Shown: piece by piece, positions 1 to 11,094 of the stretch | Position numbering within the stretch: position 1 is the stretch's first letter | Layout of the letters: the number at the start of each line of letters is the position of its first letter | Origin: Flavobacteriales bacterium | GTDB taxonomy: Bacteria; Bacteroidota; Bacteroidia; Flavobacteriales_F; PHOS-HE28 | Assembly (NCBI GenBank): GCA_016713865.1 | Contig: JADJOG010000023.1 | Location: 1 to 63,492 of the forward strand | Length of the DNA: 63,492 bases | Reading direction: 5' to 3' | Made by a program: the position numbers and the translations under genes | The notes under the pieces: model-generated | Seen by the model: only the letters and a program-made list of their open reading frames with translations | Told to the model about the DNA's origin: nothing | Databases searched by the model: none

Positions 1-2268
1 GATGCGCACGGCTTCGCGCACTTGCGGGTGCTGCGGAAGTACATCACGCCCGGCCAGCCGGTGAAGCTGAAAGTGGTGGGCCACGCGCAGGACAGCCCGG
101 ATTGGTTCATGACCTTCCGGTACACCTTCGAGGAGAAGGTGGAGGTGGAAGCGTTGCCGTTCGAAGTGCGACGATTCAGACATCAGGAAAGGCCTATTCG
201 CCTAACTGTGATGCATTTCGGTAGTTCCAGACATAGAACTTGGGATTGGCAAGGACTCGGAAACAGAACGGTTGGAAATACATCATGGCATCAATGTTCT
301 AGGCAGATACGTAGTTAGCTCATGGTACGACCAAGAATTACAGGTTAAGGTGAAGTACAAGAAGCGAACTCTACTCGATACGACCCTCGTGTTGAAACCC
401 ATCATCCATCGCGACATCCACCTGGTCCACCACAGCCACACCGACATCGGCTACAGCCACCTGCAGGCCGAGGTGGAGACGATCCAGAACAACAACATCT
501 GGAAGGCGTTGAGCCGAGTCGACCGCACGAAGGACTACCGGGAGGACAGCCGCTTCGTGTGGAACGTGGAAGCCTCCTGGGCCGTGGAGAACTTCCTGGG
601 CATCGCCAGCGAGCAGGACAAGCATCGCTTCATCGCGGCGGTGAAAGCAGGCAGCATCGCCCTCAGCGCCAACTACGCCAACATCCTCACCGGCCTTTGC
701 ACGCCGGAGGAGATGCACTGGATCGTGGAGTACGCCGATTCGCTGCGGAAGTGGTACGGCCTGCCGATCACCATGGCGATGCAGACGGACATTCCCGGCA
801 TGAGCTGGAGCATGGTGGACGCCTACGCCGCGCACGGCATCCGTTACCTGAGCCAGGGGCCGAACTACATCCCCGACATGCCCGACGGCGGCGACCGCAT
901 CGGCAGCACCCTGCGCGAACAGGGCGACAAGCCCTACTGGTGGAAGGGCACCACCGGCAAGGACAGCATCCTCGTGTGGACGGCCGGACAAGGCTATGGC
1001 GGCTGGCACGGCTACACCGCCGGGGCGATCAAGGAGCGCGGCACACGGAAGATCGCCGCCTACATGAACGAGCTGGCAGCGAAGGGCTATCCCTACGACA
1101 TGATGCAGTGGCGCTACAACATCGTGAGCGACAATGGCCCGGTGGACAGCACCCTCAGCGACTTCGTACGCGACTGGAACGAGAAATACGCCTCACCGCG
1201 CTTGATCATCGCCAACGCGGGCACGATGATGCAGGAGTTCGAACAGAAGTACGGCAAGAGCATTCCCACCTGGAGCGGCGACTTCACGCCCTATTGGGAG
1301 GATGGCGCATACAGCACGGCTGCTGAAGAAGGAAGTGTGCGCGTGCTCAGTGCGCGACTCACCAATCTGATCGAAGCGGCCAAGATCCTGAAGAAGCCCA
1401 TCGACCCGCACCTGCTCTACCGCGCCAAGCGCAGCATCGTGATGTGGCACGAGCACACCTGGGGCGCGTGGTGCAGCATCAGCGATCCGGATGCGCACTT
1501 CACCACCGACCAGTGGCGGGTGAAGAAGGCGTTCGCCGATAGTGCGGGGTGGTACCTCAAGCGGATCGAATCTTCACTTGATCTAGGAAAGAGCATATCC
1601 GTTGGCGGCTTCACTGAATTGCAAAGCGCTCCGCCCGCTCTCCTGAGAGACATCATGGACCTCATGAGTTACCACATGAACCCAGATAGCGCATGGTCGA
1701 TAGACATCTTCGGCAGTTTCACTGCAAAAGGCACATGGTCTAGGAATGCAGACAGTGCATATCACCTGAACTTGGATGCACAAACCTCTAGGAGGCGAAG
1801 CAAATATTCTCAGCACCTCGCCATGCCCTTCAACATTCCCAACGCCACCGTCCGCATCGGCATCGGCGATACCTGCGTGACACCCGAGAGCGGCCGGATC
1901 CCCGGCAGCAACAACGACTTCTTTTGCGCCCAGCGCTGGATCGACGTGAGCAACGACAGCATGGGCGTCACTATCGTGTGCCCGCAAGGCGCGCTCTGGG
2001 AAGTGGGCGAGATGGTGGATGAGCGCAAGGTGAACCTGGTCGCGGCGAGGACCCCGAGCCTTACAAGGCCTGGAAGACCGAGGCCAAGAGCAACAGCACC
2101 ATCTACCTCTACGCCGCCAACAACTACTGGCACACCAACTTCAGGGCCGACCAGGAAGGGCCCATCACCTTCGACCTCTACCTGAAGATGCACGGGCCGT
2201 TCAAGCTGGAGGAGGCGCGGCGGTTCGGGTTGGAGATGACGCGGCCGTTGATCACGTGGTGGAAGTGA
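1..2268 (+). CDS. Alpha-mannosidase, glycoside hydrolase family 38 (5' partial, frameshifted)
   Basis: Zinc-dependent GH38 enzyme predicted to release alpha-mannose from glycans. Coding sequence is already open at base 1, so the N-terminus lies outside the window. Diagnostic motifs are HHSHTDIGYSH (about 428-460, zinc-binding His and Asp), MQTDIPG (about 779-799, with the likely nucleophile Asp) and MWHEHTWG (about 1442-1465, a zinc-site His). Three frames must be joined: frame 1 to about 205-224, frame 2 to about 2040, then a frame ending in EMTRPLITWWK and a TGA at 2266-2268. Stretches near 165-370 and 1560-1805 are less GC-rich than the rest, giving a patchy composition. The family call is firm. 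Whether the breaks are errors or decay is not decided by the sequence alone. Confidence 0.85.
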
Positions 2269-2389
2269 AATGCAGATAACCGCAGCGACGCGGCGACGCG
2301 ACGAATGCACAGCGCAAATGCAACTATGAACACTGCGCCACCAGAATACCAAACGTGGCGTTGCCGTTGCGTCGTCGCGCCGGTGCGGT

Positions 2390-3532
2390 TCAACTCAGGC
2401 TCCGCTGGTACACCCGATACCGCTTCCACACCACCGCACCCAATCGCTCCAACTCGTCGCGCATGCGGGTGTTGCGCTGCATCACCAGGTGGCTGTCGAG
2501 GTGCGTGAAGCCACGCTCGCGCGCGGTGTCGAAGAGCGAGATGGCCAATGCGGCGGTGAGGCCCTTTCCCTGCAGGTCGGGGCGCACGGCGCCGAGCAAT
2601 AGGTCCAGCTGCTTCGAGCGCTTCATGGCGCGCAGGATGTGCAGGAAGCCGAAGGGGAATAAGCGTCCGTTCGCTCGCACGAAGCCTTCGCTCATATCCG
2701 GGCTGGCGATCACGAAAGCCACGGGCTCGTTGCTGGCATCGGCGATGAGGCGCACGAGTTGCGGATCGAGGATGAACATGTACTTGGCTGCCAGCGCGCG
2801 CATCTCGGCCTCGCTCATAGGCGCGAAGCCCAGCAGGTCGCCGTAGGTAGCGTTCACCAGCCGCAGCACGGGCACGATCCAAGGCTTCAGTTCGCGCTTG
2901 GTGCGCAAAGGCACACGGTGCAGTCCGTAAAGGTGCAGGCATCGGTCCGCGATGAGCGCATAGCTCGGCGGCAACTCGCGTGGGATGTCCATGCGGTAGC
3001 TGAGCATGTCCTCGAAGGGCGCGTAGCCGCAGGCTTCCACCAGCGCGGGCAGCCAATCGGGGTTCGTTGGCGTGGCGATCACGGGCAAGTGCTCGAAGCC
3101 TTCGATCTGCAGGCCCTGCGGGATCCTTGTCGCTGAAGCCGAAGGGGCCGATCACGCGATCCATGCCCTTGCACCTCGCCCACTCCTCCACCGCGCCGAT
3201 GAGCGCCCTTACCACGACCGCATCGCGGATGCAATCGAGCTGGTAGAAGCGCGCGGTCCTCTCCCCCGTGCGACGCATTAGCTCCGGTGGATGATGCCCA
3301 TGACGCGCCCCACGGCCACGCCATCGCGCCAGGCCATCCAGCGCTGCGCATCGCAATGCTCGAGTTGCGGGTTCTTGCGCGGGTCGTGCAGCTCACGCTC
3401 GTCGGAGAGCAAGGGCGGAACGCGGTTCGGCCGCTGATCGGGCAGATGGAACGGCAGCGCGATGAAGCGCTTCAGATCACTCGTGCCCGAGATGGGCCGC
3501 ACCATCACTTCGCGTCCTGCAAGGCCGGCCAT
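2390..3532 (-). CDS. GNAT-like N-acetyltransferase family protein, about 380 residues (frameshifted)
   Basis: Reassembled from three frames: the N-terminus at 3532-3278, a middle part at about 3277-3100, and the C-terminus to the stop at 2390. The product resembles large single-chain GNAT-superfamily proteins of Bacteroidota. Features are WRDGVAVGRVMGIIHRS near residue 70, the conserved middle RVIGPFGFSDKDP, and a C-terminal GNAT core with VRPDLQGKGLTAAL, which matches the acyl-CoA pyrophosphate-binding loop (Q/R-x-x-G-x-G/A). The start may be the Met at 3532 or the later Met before VRPISGTSDL. It is convergent with the mannosidase and upstream of nothing obviously related. The substrate is unknown. 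Both breaks sit in otherwise well conserved sequence, so they look like base-calling errors. Confidence 0.7.
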
Positions 3533-3556
3533 GACACAAAGGACGCAATAGCGCGC

Positions 3557-4365
3557 TCAGCGGATCCTACCGCCCGAGAGCTTCTTCGTCACGAGAGGCG
3601 GGCGCTTGTCGCGCAGGAAGACCCATTTGTCCGCGGTGCTGTCCTCCGCAGAGTAGCGATAGCCGTTCGCGTCGTAGCCCTTTATCCCAGTGGCTTCGAG
3701 GATGCGGTGCTGGATGATGTAGCGCGCCATGGCCCCGCGCTGGTGCTTCATGTAGGTCTGCAATGGCTTGAACACGCCGCCCACCTTGTCCTTGAACTCC
3801 GGCGTGATCACTTGCGCGCCGAGCTTGTTCAGATCAACTGCTTTGCTGTATTCGCTAGAAGCAAGATTGACCACGACATCGCCGCCGGACTTCTTCAGAT
3901 CCGCTTTCAGCACGTCAGTGATCTTATCGCCCCAATAGGCATAAAGGTTCTTCGCCTTGCCCAGGCCGAAGGGCGTGCCCATCATCAGGCGGTAGTCCTG
4001 CATGAGGTCGAGCGGACGCAGCACGCCATAGAGTCCGCTGAGGATGCGCAAGTGGTGCTGCGCGAACCGCAAGTCGTCGCTGCTGAGCGTGCGCGCTTCC
4101 AGTCCGCGATACACTTCGCCATTGAAGGTGAATACCGCTGGCCGCGCATTCTTCGGCGTGAACGGAGTTGACCAGCGCGCGTAGCGTTCCTTGTTCAACT
4201 CACCGAGCTTGTCGCTGAGATCACGAGCGACGAGAGCTTGGCGGGCAGAGTCTTCAGCTTCGCGACAAGCACTGAAGCACGATCGAGCAAAACCGGCTGT
4301 GTAGCATCCTTGAACAAGGGAGTTTCGATCGCAAGGTCTTTGGCCGGGGAAAGCAGGATGAGCAT
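3557..4365 (-). CDS. yaaA: YaaA family peroxide-stress protein (DUF328, frameshifted)
   Basis: YaaA proteins lower free iron and protect DNA during peroxide stress in E. coli. The typical start MLILLSPAKDLAIETP gives the initiation codon at 4365, and the rest of the family pattern follows: PAVFTFNGEVYRGL, LSGLYGVLRPLDLMQDYRL, GTPFGLGKAKNLY and VVNLASSEYSKAV. One frameshift near 4200-4215 separates the first 50 or so residues from the remainder. Total length is close to the usual 250-260 residues. It is 24 bp downstream of the GNAT-like gene on the same strand. The family assignment is secure. The physiological role here is inferred from homologues. Confidence 0.85.
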
Positions 4366-4464
4366 GGGTTCGCCCAGATGTAATCGGGACGACAAAGTTC
4401 ACTACCGAATCCTGATCCGGCCGACGCATGGATCAGGGAATCCGTGATCGGCAGCCCCGGAACA

Positions 4465-7400
4465 CTATCGCATCATGAATCGGAGGCTCTCAGCAACGCC
4501 TTGGGCTCCGAGCCACTGGATCGTGTACACACCAGCAGGCAGCGCATCGCGCGTAATCAGACCGCTTGGATCCACGCTCATGTCAAGCAAGCGCCCGGTC
4601 ATATCCATGATCATCGGTGCTTCTTCCAGCATTGAACCATGCACGCGCACCCGATCCATCGGCCACTGATCGACCCATTTGCCTTCCTTTCCTTGGAAGC
4701 GCACAGCGATGGGCCCATAGCGCTCAGAATCGCCGTTGATGTCCTCCTGGATCAGCGTGTAATACGTGACCCCAATAAGCGGCCTCTCATCGAAGAGCAC
4801 GTAATCCCTTGGCGAGGTGCTGTAACCAGCGGCAGGCAAGGCTCCTACGGCCTCGAATCGCTCCATGTCCTGTGTGCGTTCCACCACGAAACGTTCGCTG
4901 CCTGTTTCGGAAGCTGTTGTCCACTCCAAGCGGACGTGATCAGCCTCCTCCCTGCCCGTGAAGCTGAGCAACTCAACCGGTAAGGGCCCCACCGAAGCCC
5001 ATACGTAATCCTCGGTTTCGCCATGCGGCGCGGCCATGTAGGGGCACGGTCACGCTCATGGAATCGACCGAGAGGCGGATGCGGATGTAGAACAAGCTTC
5101 CCGTGTTCACGAAAGACGGCACGGTGAACTGCATGCCATGAACCTGCGATCCAGCAAGCGCCGGTATGATCATTGTATTCGATGAGCTCTCCATCGGGTC
5201 CAGGAAATCGCCGTCCGCGTTCCAATCCACATAGGCGTGCAGGAAAGCCCTCGACGTCGTGTTGTTCGTTGCACGCGTCGGCAAGGTGTAATTGCTGCCT
5301 ACTGGCGGCCATGGATCCGTCCATGGATTGGCCGTGAGCGCATCCTCCTCATTGCCATCGCCATCGGCCATCACGCTGTTGTTGGCCAGCAGCTCCGTAC
5401 CAGGAGCCACGTTCCCCAGGTTCACACCAGTGAATAGCGTGCTTGCGGCGGCAGGAGGCTGGTAGTTGATGTTCAGGTCGTACACCACCGGTGCATCACC
5501 GTAATCGTACTGTACGTTATTGATGGCCACTTGGCAAGTTGCCATGGTCTCGCAACCACTTGCATTCATTGCCACCAGGCTGACTGCACGAAGCCATTGG
5601 CCACATCGAGCGCAGTGGGCGTGTAGGTGAGTGTGGGCGCCGCCACTGTGCCGCCACCCGCCATGCTGGCTACCGTAGTACCGCTCCATACCCGCGATGT
5701 CGCGCCCGTGACGGCGATCCCGCTGAGCACGATCGAGCTGCCCACGTTCACCGACCCAGGCAGTTGAACCCGCTGATCACTGGATATGCGAAAACCGTGA
5801 CGCCGGTAGCATCAGAGGCCGTGTTGCTCTGCCCGGTGGGATTGAACGCGGTGTGAATGCTGTCGATGCGGGCGAATAGGTTCACCAGAGCAGTGCCCAT
5901 GGCGATGTCGATGCTGAATGCGGAAACGCCTGGAGGCATCTGCAGGATGGGGATGGACTGCACGCCTGCATTGCCATACAGCAGCGTAAGGAACGGCCGG
6001 GTATGAAGGATCGAGCACGCTGGGTTGCGTGAACACGAGGCCCATGCTGGCGTTGTAGATCTCTCCGGCGAACGCGGCACCTGTTCCAACGAGATTCAGG
6101 GAGAGGTCCGTGCCGCTCACGGTGAGCCCGCTGTTGTTCGTGATCGTAACGGTAGCGGTGGCGAAATAGCCGGTGCCACAGCTGCTGACGGGCGGGATGT
6201 TCACCGCGATGCTGATCTGCGGGCCGGGTGAGCAATTCGTTCCGGCCACGGGAATGGTAACGTCGTCGCTTGCATGCACCGCACCGTTGAAGCCATCGAT
6301 GTTCACGAAGGTTCCCGCATTGAAACCGATATCGGGCAGTACCAGCGGCGGTTCATCTCCCGGATCCACGATTCCCGCCGTGATGCCCATGCTCAGGTTG
6401 TAAGTGCCGGCCGCAACGCCGCTGTAATCCATCAGGTATTGCCGGGTGATGCACTCGGCCTAGGCCGAGCAGCGCGGGCAATTCCACCTCGATGAACTTC
6501 GCGAGGAAGGCATCCACATCGGTATCGAACACCGTCTGGTGCGCGCCGGGCGTGGCGATATCCGTGAGGCTCTCGGTGAAGCCCGTGATGAAGATGCTGC
6601 CCTGCGCATCCAGCGCCACGCTGTACGATTCCTCCGGCAGCGTGCCGCCATAGTAGTAAGTCCCCACACCCGCTGCCCTTGCGGGTTGAACTTCATCAGG
6701 TAGGCATCTTCATCAAGGCCATTGAGCACGGTGCGGTAGGCGAACAACGTGGCGATGAAGTCAGGGCTGTCCGAGTCCCCGGTCACGTACACGTCACCGG
6801 CCGCATCGGTGGCCACATCGCGCCGCGCTCACCGCCAGTGCCACCCACGTAGTTCCCCCATTGGCGCGCACCGGTCGCATTGAACTTCGCCAGGAAGGCA
6901 TCCCGGCTGCCCGCACGAAAACCCTGGTGCAACGGGCTGAATGCGATGCCGTTATCACTTCCGGTAGTTCCGGTGAGGTAAGCGTTACCAGAAAGGTCGC
7001 TCGCCACGCTCACCGTTTCCTCGGTATCGAGGCCGCCGTGGTATGTGGCCCATTGCCGTGCGCCTGCCGTATTGAACTTCACCACGTACACATCCTCCAG
7101 CCCGCCGAGCGCAGCTTGTGCAGCACCCGCCGTGGCAATGCCCGCAACGCTGGTGGTCTGGCCGGCTAGGAACACATTGCCTGCGGCATCGGTGCATACG
7201 CTGGCTTCAAGCTCAGCCAGCGCGCCGCCAAAGTAGGTGGCCCACTGCCGCACGCCCGTGGCATTGAACTTCACCAGGAATTGATCGCTCACCCCGTTGA
7301 AGGTGTTGTCGAAGGCGCCCGCCGTGCCCAAGGTGGTGGAGCCTTCGGTGACACCAGCGAGATAAACGTTGTTCGCAGCATCCGTGGCAACGGAGAAACC

Positions 7401-9137
7401 GTAATCCGCCGCTGCACCTCATAGTAGCTGGCCCATTGACGCACGCCGTTGGTGTTGAACTTCACGATGAACGCATCTTCCGCGTTGTTCAGCGCGGCTT
7501 AGTGCGATCCAGCGGTGGAGATGCTGGTCGTGCTGGTGGTGTAGCCCGCCAGGGTACGTTGCCGAGCGCGTCGGTGGCCACGGCCATGCCATAGTCGTCG
7601 TCCACATCGCCATAGTAAGTGCCCCATTGCCGCACACCGGCGTTGTTGAATTTCACCAGGAAGGCCTCACGCCCGTCGGCGAATGCGGGTTGATGCGAGC
7701 CGGCCGTGGCTATGCCGGTGGTGCCGCGCGTGGTGCCGGCGATGTACACGTTTCCTGCTGGGTCCGTGGCCACGCTGTACGACTCGTCCTGGTCGTCGCC
7801 GCCGCAATAGGTGGCCCAATCCAGATCAACGGTGTAGTTGCCCGGCTGGATCACATTGTTCACGTACAGCGCGCCCGGCGTGGCGATCGGCAAGCTGGGC
7901 GTGATGAAGGCCGAGGCATCGCCGGTATTGCAAATGGTGATCTCGTACGCTGCGAGGTCGTTGCAACCAACGCCACCGCTCACGATGCTGGTGGTGATGA
8001 TGGCCTGCGGCGGGCACGTGACAGGGTCGTTCACGCGGTCGGCTTGCGGACTTGTGTTATTGAAGGTGGCGTACTCATCGGCCACCACCGTTTCGTTGTA
8101 CAGGTTGAATGGGATCGGCGGCCCGTTGCCCGGCGCGGCGCCATCGAAGTTCACGACCGCGAAGAGCGTGTTGGAGCTGGCGAACAGCAGGTTCGAGACA
8201 GTGCTGGAAAAATTCGCGCCTGGCGCAATGGACTGCACGCCGAAGTCCTGCACGAGCAGCAAGCTGCTGGTGCCTGAGCTTGGCGGCCCATTGTAGAAGG
8301 ACACCACTAACTGGCCGTTGAATGTGATAGGGCCCACGTTGCTGATGGTGACATCGGCGCTGAAAGCCGGTGGCGGCGTAATGCATCCGCTGGCCGTGAA
8401 GGCATCGATCACGATATCGAGGTCGTAGCTGGGATCGTACGAGTTGTTGCATCCCGCATTGATCATGTTCTGCACCAGCGTCACATTCGCGGCGATGAGC
8501 GCATCGTAGGTGGGTGCGCTGAAGTAGCCGCCCGGGCTGGCCCCGTTCGTTCCCGCCAGGCTCGCGCAGGCCGACGCCGCTTCAATGGCCACCACGATGA
8601 TGTACACCCCAGCACTCCGCTGATCGGATTCGCCAGCGCAGGAAGGCCCAGCCGGGCACCTGCGAGCATGCGGCATCTGTCATGAGCACGATCACCGGGG
8701 TCGCGGTCCCGCTGGAATCGGCGCCTATAGCCAAGCTGCTGATAGGTGCCCAGCAGCGCCGTGTACGGATCGGTTCCTGCGAACAGCGCTCGCGGCGCGT
8801 TCTGGTATGCCAGTACATCAGCCAGCATCTCGGTATAGCTCAATCCCGCAACGGGGTAGTTGAATTGCTGCCACACGCCAGGGCTGTCCCAATCGGAGAT
8901 CGCCATACGGCTTTGCCCGGGGCCCGTGCCCCAAGGCTGCATGCCATTGAAGAGGGCGCTGATGAACTGCCGGCTCTGCTGATTCTCAATCGCGCTGACG
9001 GAGCCGCTCTGGTCGTTGGCCACGAAGACGTCGAGGGCGCAGGTCTGGGCGCTCAAGAAACTCTGAGATGATCCCACAGCACAGCTACAGCAATCAGAAA
9101 CGCACGAGTGCAGCCCCTCGCGGTCGAGAAGCGCCAT
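4465..9137 (-). CDS. Giant secreted vWA / SBBP beta-propeller / GEVED protein with T9SS-type tail (many frameshifts)
   Basis: One reading path of about 1,550 residues can be followed through at least eight frame changes. Order from the N-terminus: a signal peptide (CTRAFLIAVAVLWDHL, split by frame changes at about 9050-9110); a vWA-like domain with DVFVANDQSGSV and PVIVLMTDAACS (about 9050-8480), where the usual DxSGS reads NDQSGS; a CARDB/DUF11-like region (about 8480-7830); five or six SBBP propeller repeats of the type YSVATDPAGNVYIAGTT plus REAFLVKFNNAGVRQWGTYYG (about 7830-6480); an Ig/DUF11-like part (about 6430-5600); a GEVED domain with AYVDWNADGDFLDP (about 5560-5050); and a C-terminal part opening PVELLSFTG and ending in a T9SS-like beta-sandwich. 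The likely role is a cell-surface or secreted adhesin. The ATG at 9137 is chosen because it immediately precedes the signal peptide. Confidence 0.6.
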
Positions 9138-9297
9138 CGAGCTTCTTGTAGAACATCGCGAGCTAAGCATCCACTAATATGCTCATGGAAAGCAAAGTTA
9201 TCCAATGAAACGCCGAACCGGGCAAAGAGGACGACAGAAACGGCACCACCGGCAAAACGCCTTGGGTAAAGGAGGCGTGCCGGCTTTCTTCGGGCCA

Positions 9298-10506
9298 TGC
9301 TTCACACCTCCCTTTGAACCGTGCTGTTCTCGCGGCTGGATTGAGCTTCTTCGTTGATGCATTCGATCTCTTCCTTTTCTCCATCTACCGGATCCGAGCC
9401 TGAAGGAATTGGGATTGAGCGGCGCGGAGCTCACAGCCAAGGGAGAACTGCTGTTGGGCATGCAGATGGCCCGGCATGATGCTCGGCGGCGTCCTCTGCC
9501 GGCGTTATCGGCGACAAGCGCGGACGCGTGACCGTTCTCTTCGGCAGCATCGTGCTCTACTCCCTGGCCAACATCGCCAACGCCTTCGTGACTTCTGTTG
9601 AAGCGTATGCGGTGATACGATTCCTCGCGGGCCTGGGCCTTGCAGGTGAATTGGGCGCGGGCATCACACTGGTCGGTGAGCGCATGACGGTGGAACGGCG
9701 CGGCTACGGCACCATACTCGTGGCAACCCTAGGCGCACTCGGCGCTGTATGCGCCGGATTGGTTGGCGACCTCCTGCACTGGCGAATCGCATTCGGCGCG
9801 GCGGCGTGGCCGGGTTGCTGCTCCCCTTCTATTCCGGGTGCGCAGTTTGGAGAGCAGCATGTTCCAACGCTCGCGCGATGCTGGCGCCAAGAGCGGCTCA
9901 TTCCCGCACCTCTTCAGCAATGGGTCGAGCACTGCGCTACCTCATGTGCATTGCCGTTGGCGTACCCATCTGGTACAGCGTGGGGCTGTTGATCACGCTA
10001 TCCCCAGAGCTGGCAGCCTCATTCGGCATGGCCGATTGGTCCTTGCCACGTGCATTCATCCTGTTCCAGATCGGCATCTGCGTTGGCGACCTCGGCACAG
10101 GCGTTCTCAGCCAGCTCCTGCGCACGCGACGTTGGATCATCAGCGGCGGGATGCTGCTGGCGGCTGCGACCGCTTGGTACTCCCTCAGCCTTCGCTTCGG
10201 GAACCGGCAGCTACGCGGCGTCTTTTGATATGGGCCTTGGCTGTGGCTACCTGAGCGTCTTCGCCACGGCAACAGCGGAGCACTTCGGCACCAACCTGCG
10301 CGTGCTGGTCACGGCCACGGTCACCAACTTCATGCGCGGCTCGGTCACCCTCATGATACCACTCTATCAATGGCTTGATATAAAGCCATTGGGCGGCATG
10401 CCTGGGGCCTTGGCCATCGTCGGCGCTGGCGTGTGGTAGTTGGCGCTCTTCAGCGTGCTGAAGCTGCCCGAGACGTAGGACCGACATGGATCGGGAGGTG
10501 GAGTAA
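9298..10506 (+). pseudogene. Major facilitator superfamily transporter, broken
   Basis: Fragments of one 12-helix MFS transporter of the metabolite:H+ symporter type are readable in order: LAAGLSFFVDAFDLFLFSIYR (TM1, about 9322-9390), then GDKRGRVTVLFGSIVLYSLA with the loop 2-3 motif (about 9510-9570), GLGLAGELGAGITLVGERM, WYSVGLLITLSPEL, and an ending like LALFSVLKLPET. Joining them needs frame changes near 9318, 9400, 9480, 9795, 10220 and 10490. There is also an in-frame TAG at 10436-10438 inside the last helix. The start at 9298 (ATG) is a guess, and the natural terminus fits a TAA at 10504. The density of damage, including a nonsense codon, is higher than in most other genes here, so this may be a true pseudogene. 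The substrate cannot be deduced. Confidence 0.65.
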
Positions 10507-10546
10507 GGCAAAGCATCCATCCTCGACAAGCCGCAAAACGAGAGTG

Positions 10547-10972
10547 ATGATTCGTCTACACCTCCATAGGCCGAGATTAAGACGCCCATATCCTCGACAA
10601 CGTGGCTCCCGATGTCTTCGACAATGCCGTGGACACCCGCTGGACATCGAGGTTCATGACGATCCCCGGCACCACATGATCGTGGCACTCGACGGCGACT
10701 TGGTGGTGGGCATGGTCTCTGGCGTGCATTACGTGCATCCTGACAAGGCCCCAGCCATGTGGATCAACGAACTCGGCGTAGACTAAGCCTACAGTAACCA
10801 AGGCATCGGCCGCAGTCTCATCCGCGCCTTAGTGGAGCATGCCCGCGCAATAGGCTGCGTTGAATCATGGGTGGCCACGGAGACCAGCAATGCGCCGGCG
10901 CGTCGCACCTACCTCGCCGCTCAAGGCACCCAGGACCCTGACGATGCGGTGGTGTACTGGTTCAAGGTCTAG
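10547..10972 (+). pseudogene. GNAT acetyltransferase, AAC(3)-I-like, broken
   Basis: Readable pieces are DAHILDNVAPDVFDNAVDT (about 10581-10637), HMIVALDGDLVVGMVSGVHY, APAMWINELGVD, then after an in-frame TAA at 10783-10785 AYSNQGIGRSLIRALVEHAR and the end at 10972. NQGIGRSL is the acetyl-CoA-binding Q-x-x-G-x-G loop. The arrangement is like aminoglycoside 3-N-acetyltransferase I and related small GNAT enzymes. At least two frame changes (about 10575 and 10674) and the TAA interrupt it. It starts 40 bp after the broken transporter on the same strand, so the two may have formed an operon. A resistance function must not be assumed from this similarity. Confidence 0.6.
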
Positions 10973-11094
10973 CGCCTGACTCGCGGCCGTACTTTCACGA
11001 CCAAAAGCGAGCGATCATAGAGCAACTGTGATCTCAAGACCGCTGATTCCTGATTGCTGATTCGGCCAACCCTCAAATCAGCGATCACCACGGA
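10973..11094. repeat. Short intergenic region with CTGATT direct repeats and an inverted copy
   Basis: Lies between the convergent acetyltransferase remnant and the LysM gene. CTGATT occurs three times within 11042-11063, and a partial inverted counterpart AATCAGCGATCA lies at 11076-11087, so the transcript could fold from either strand. There is no clear U-tract. No gene is visible. Confidence 0.4.

Noticed and set aside
10547..10972. Aminoglycoside resistance gene
   Set aside because: Similarity to AAC(3)-I is only at the GNAT-fold level, and the gene is broken by a stop codon and frameshifts, so resistance cannot be claimed.
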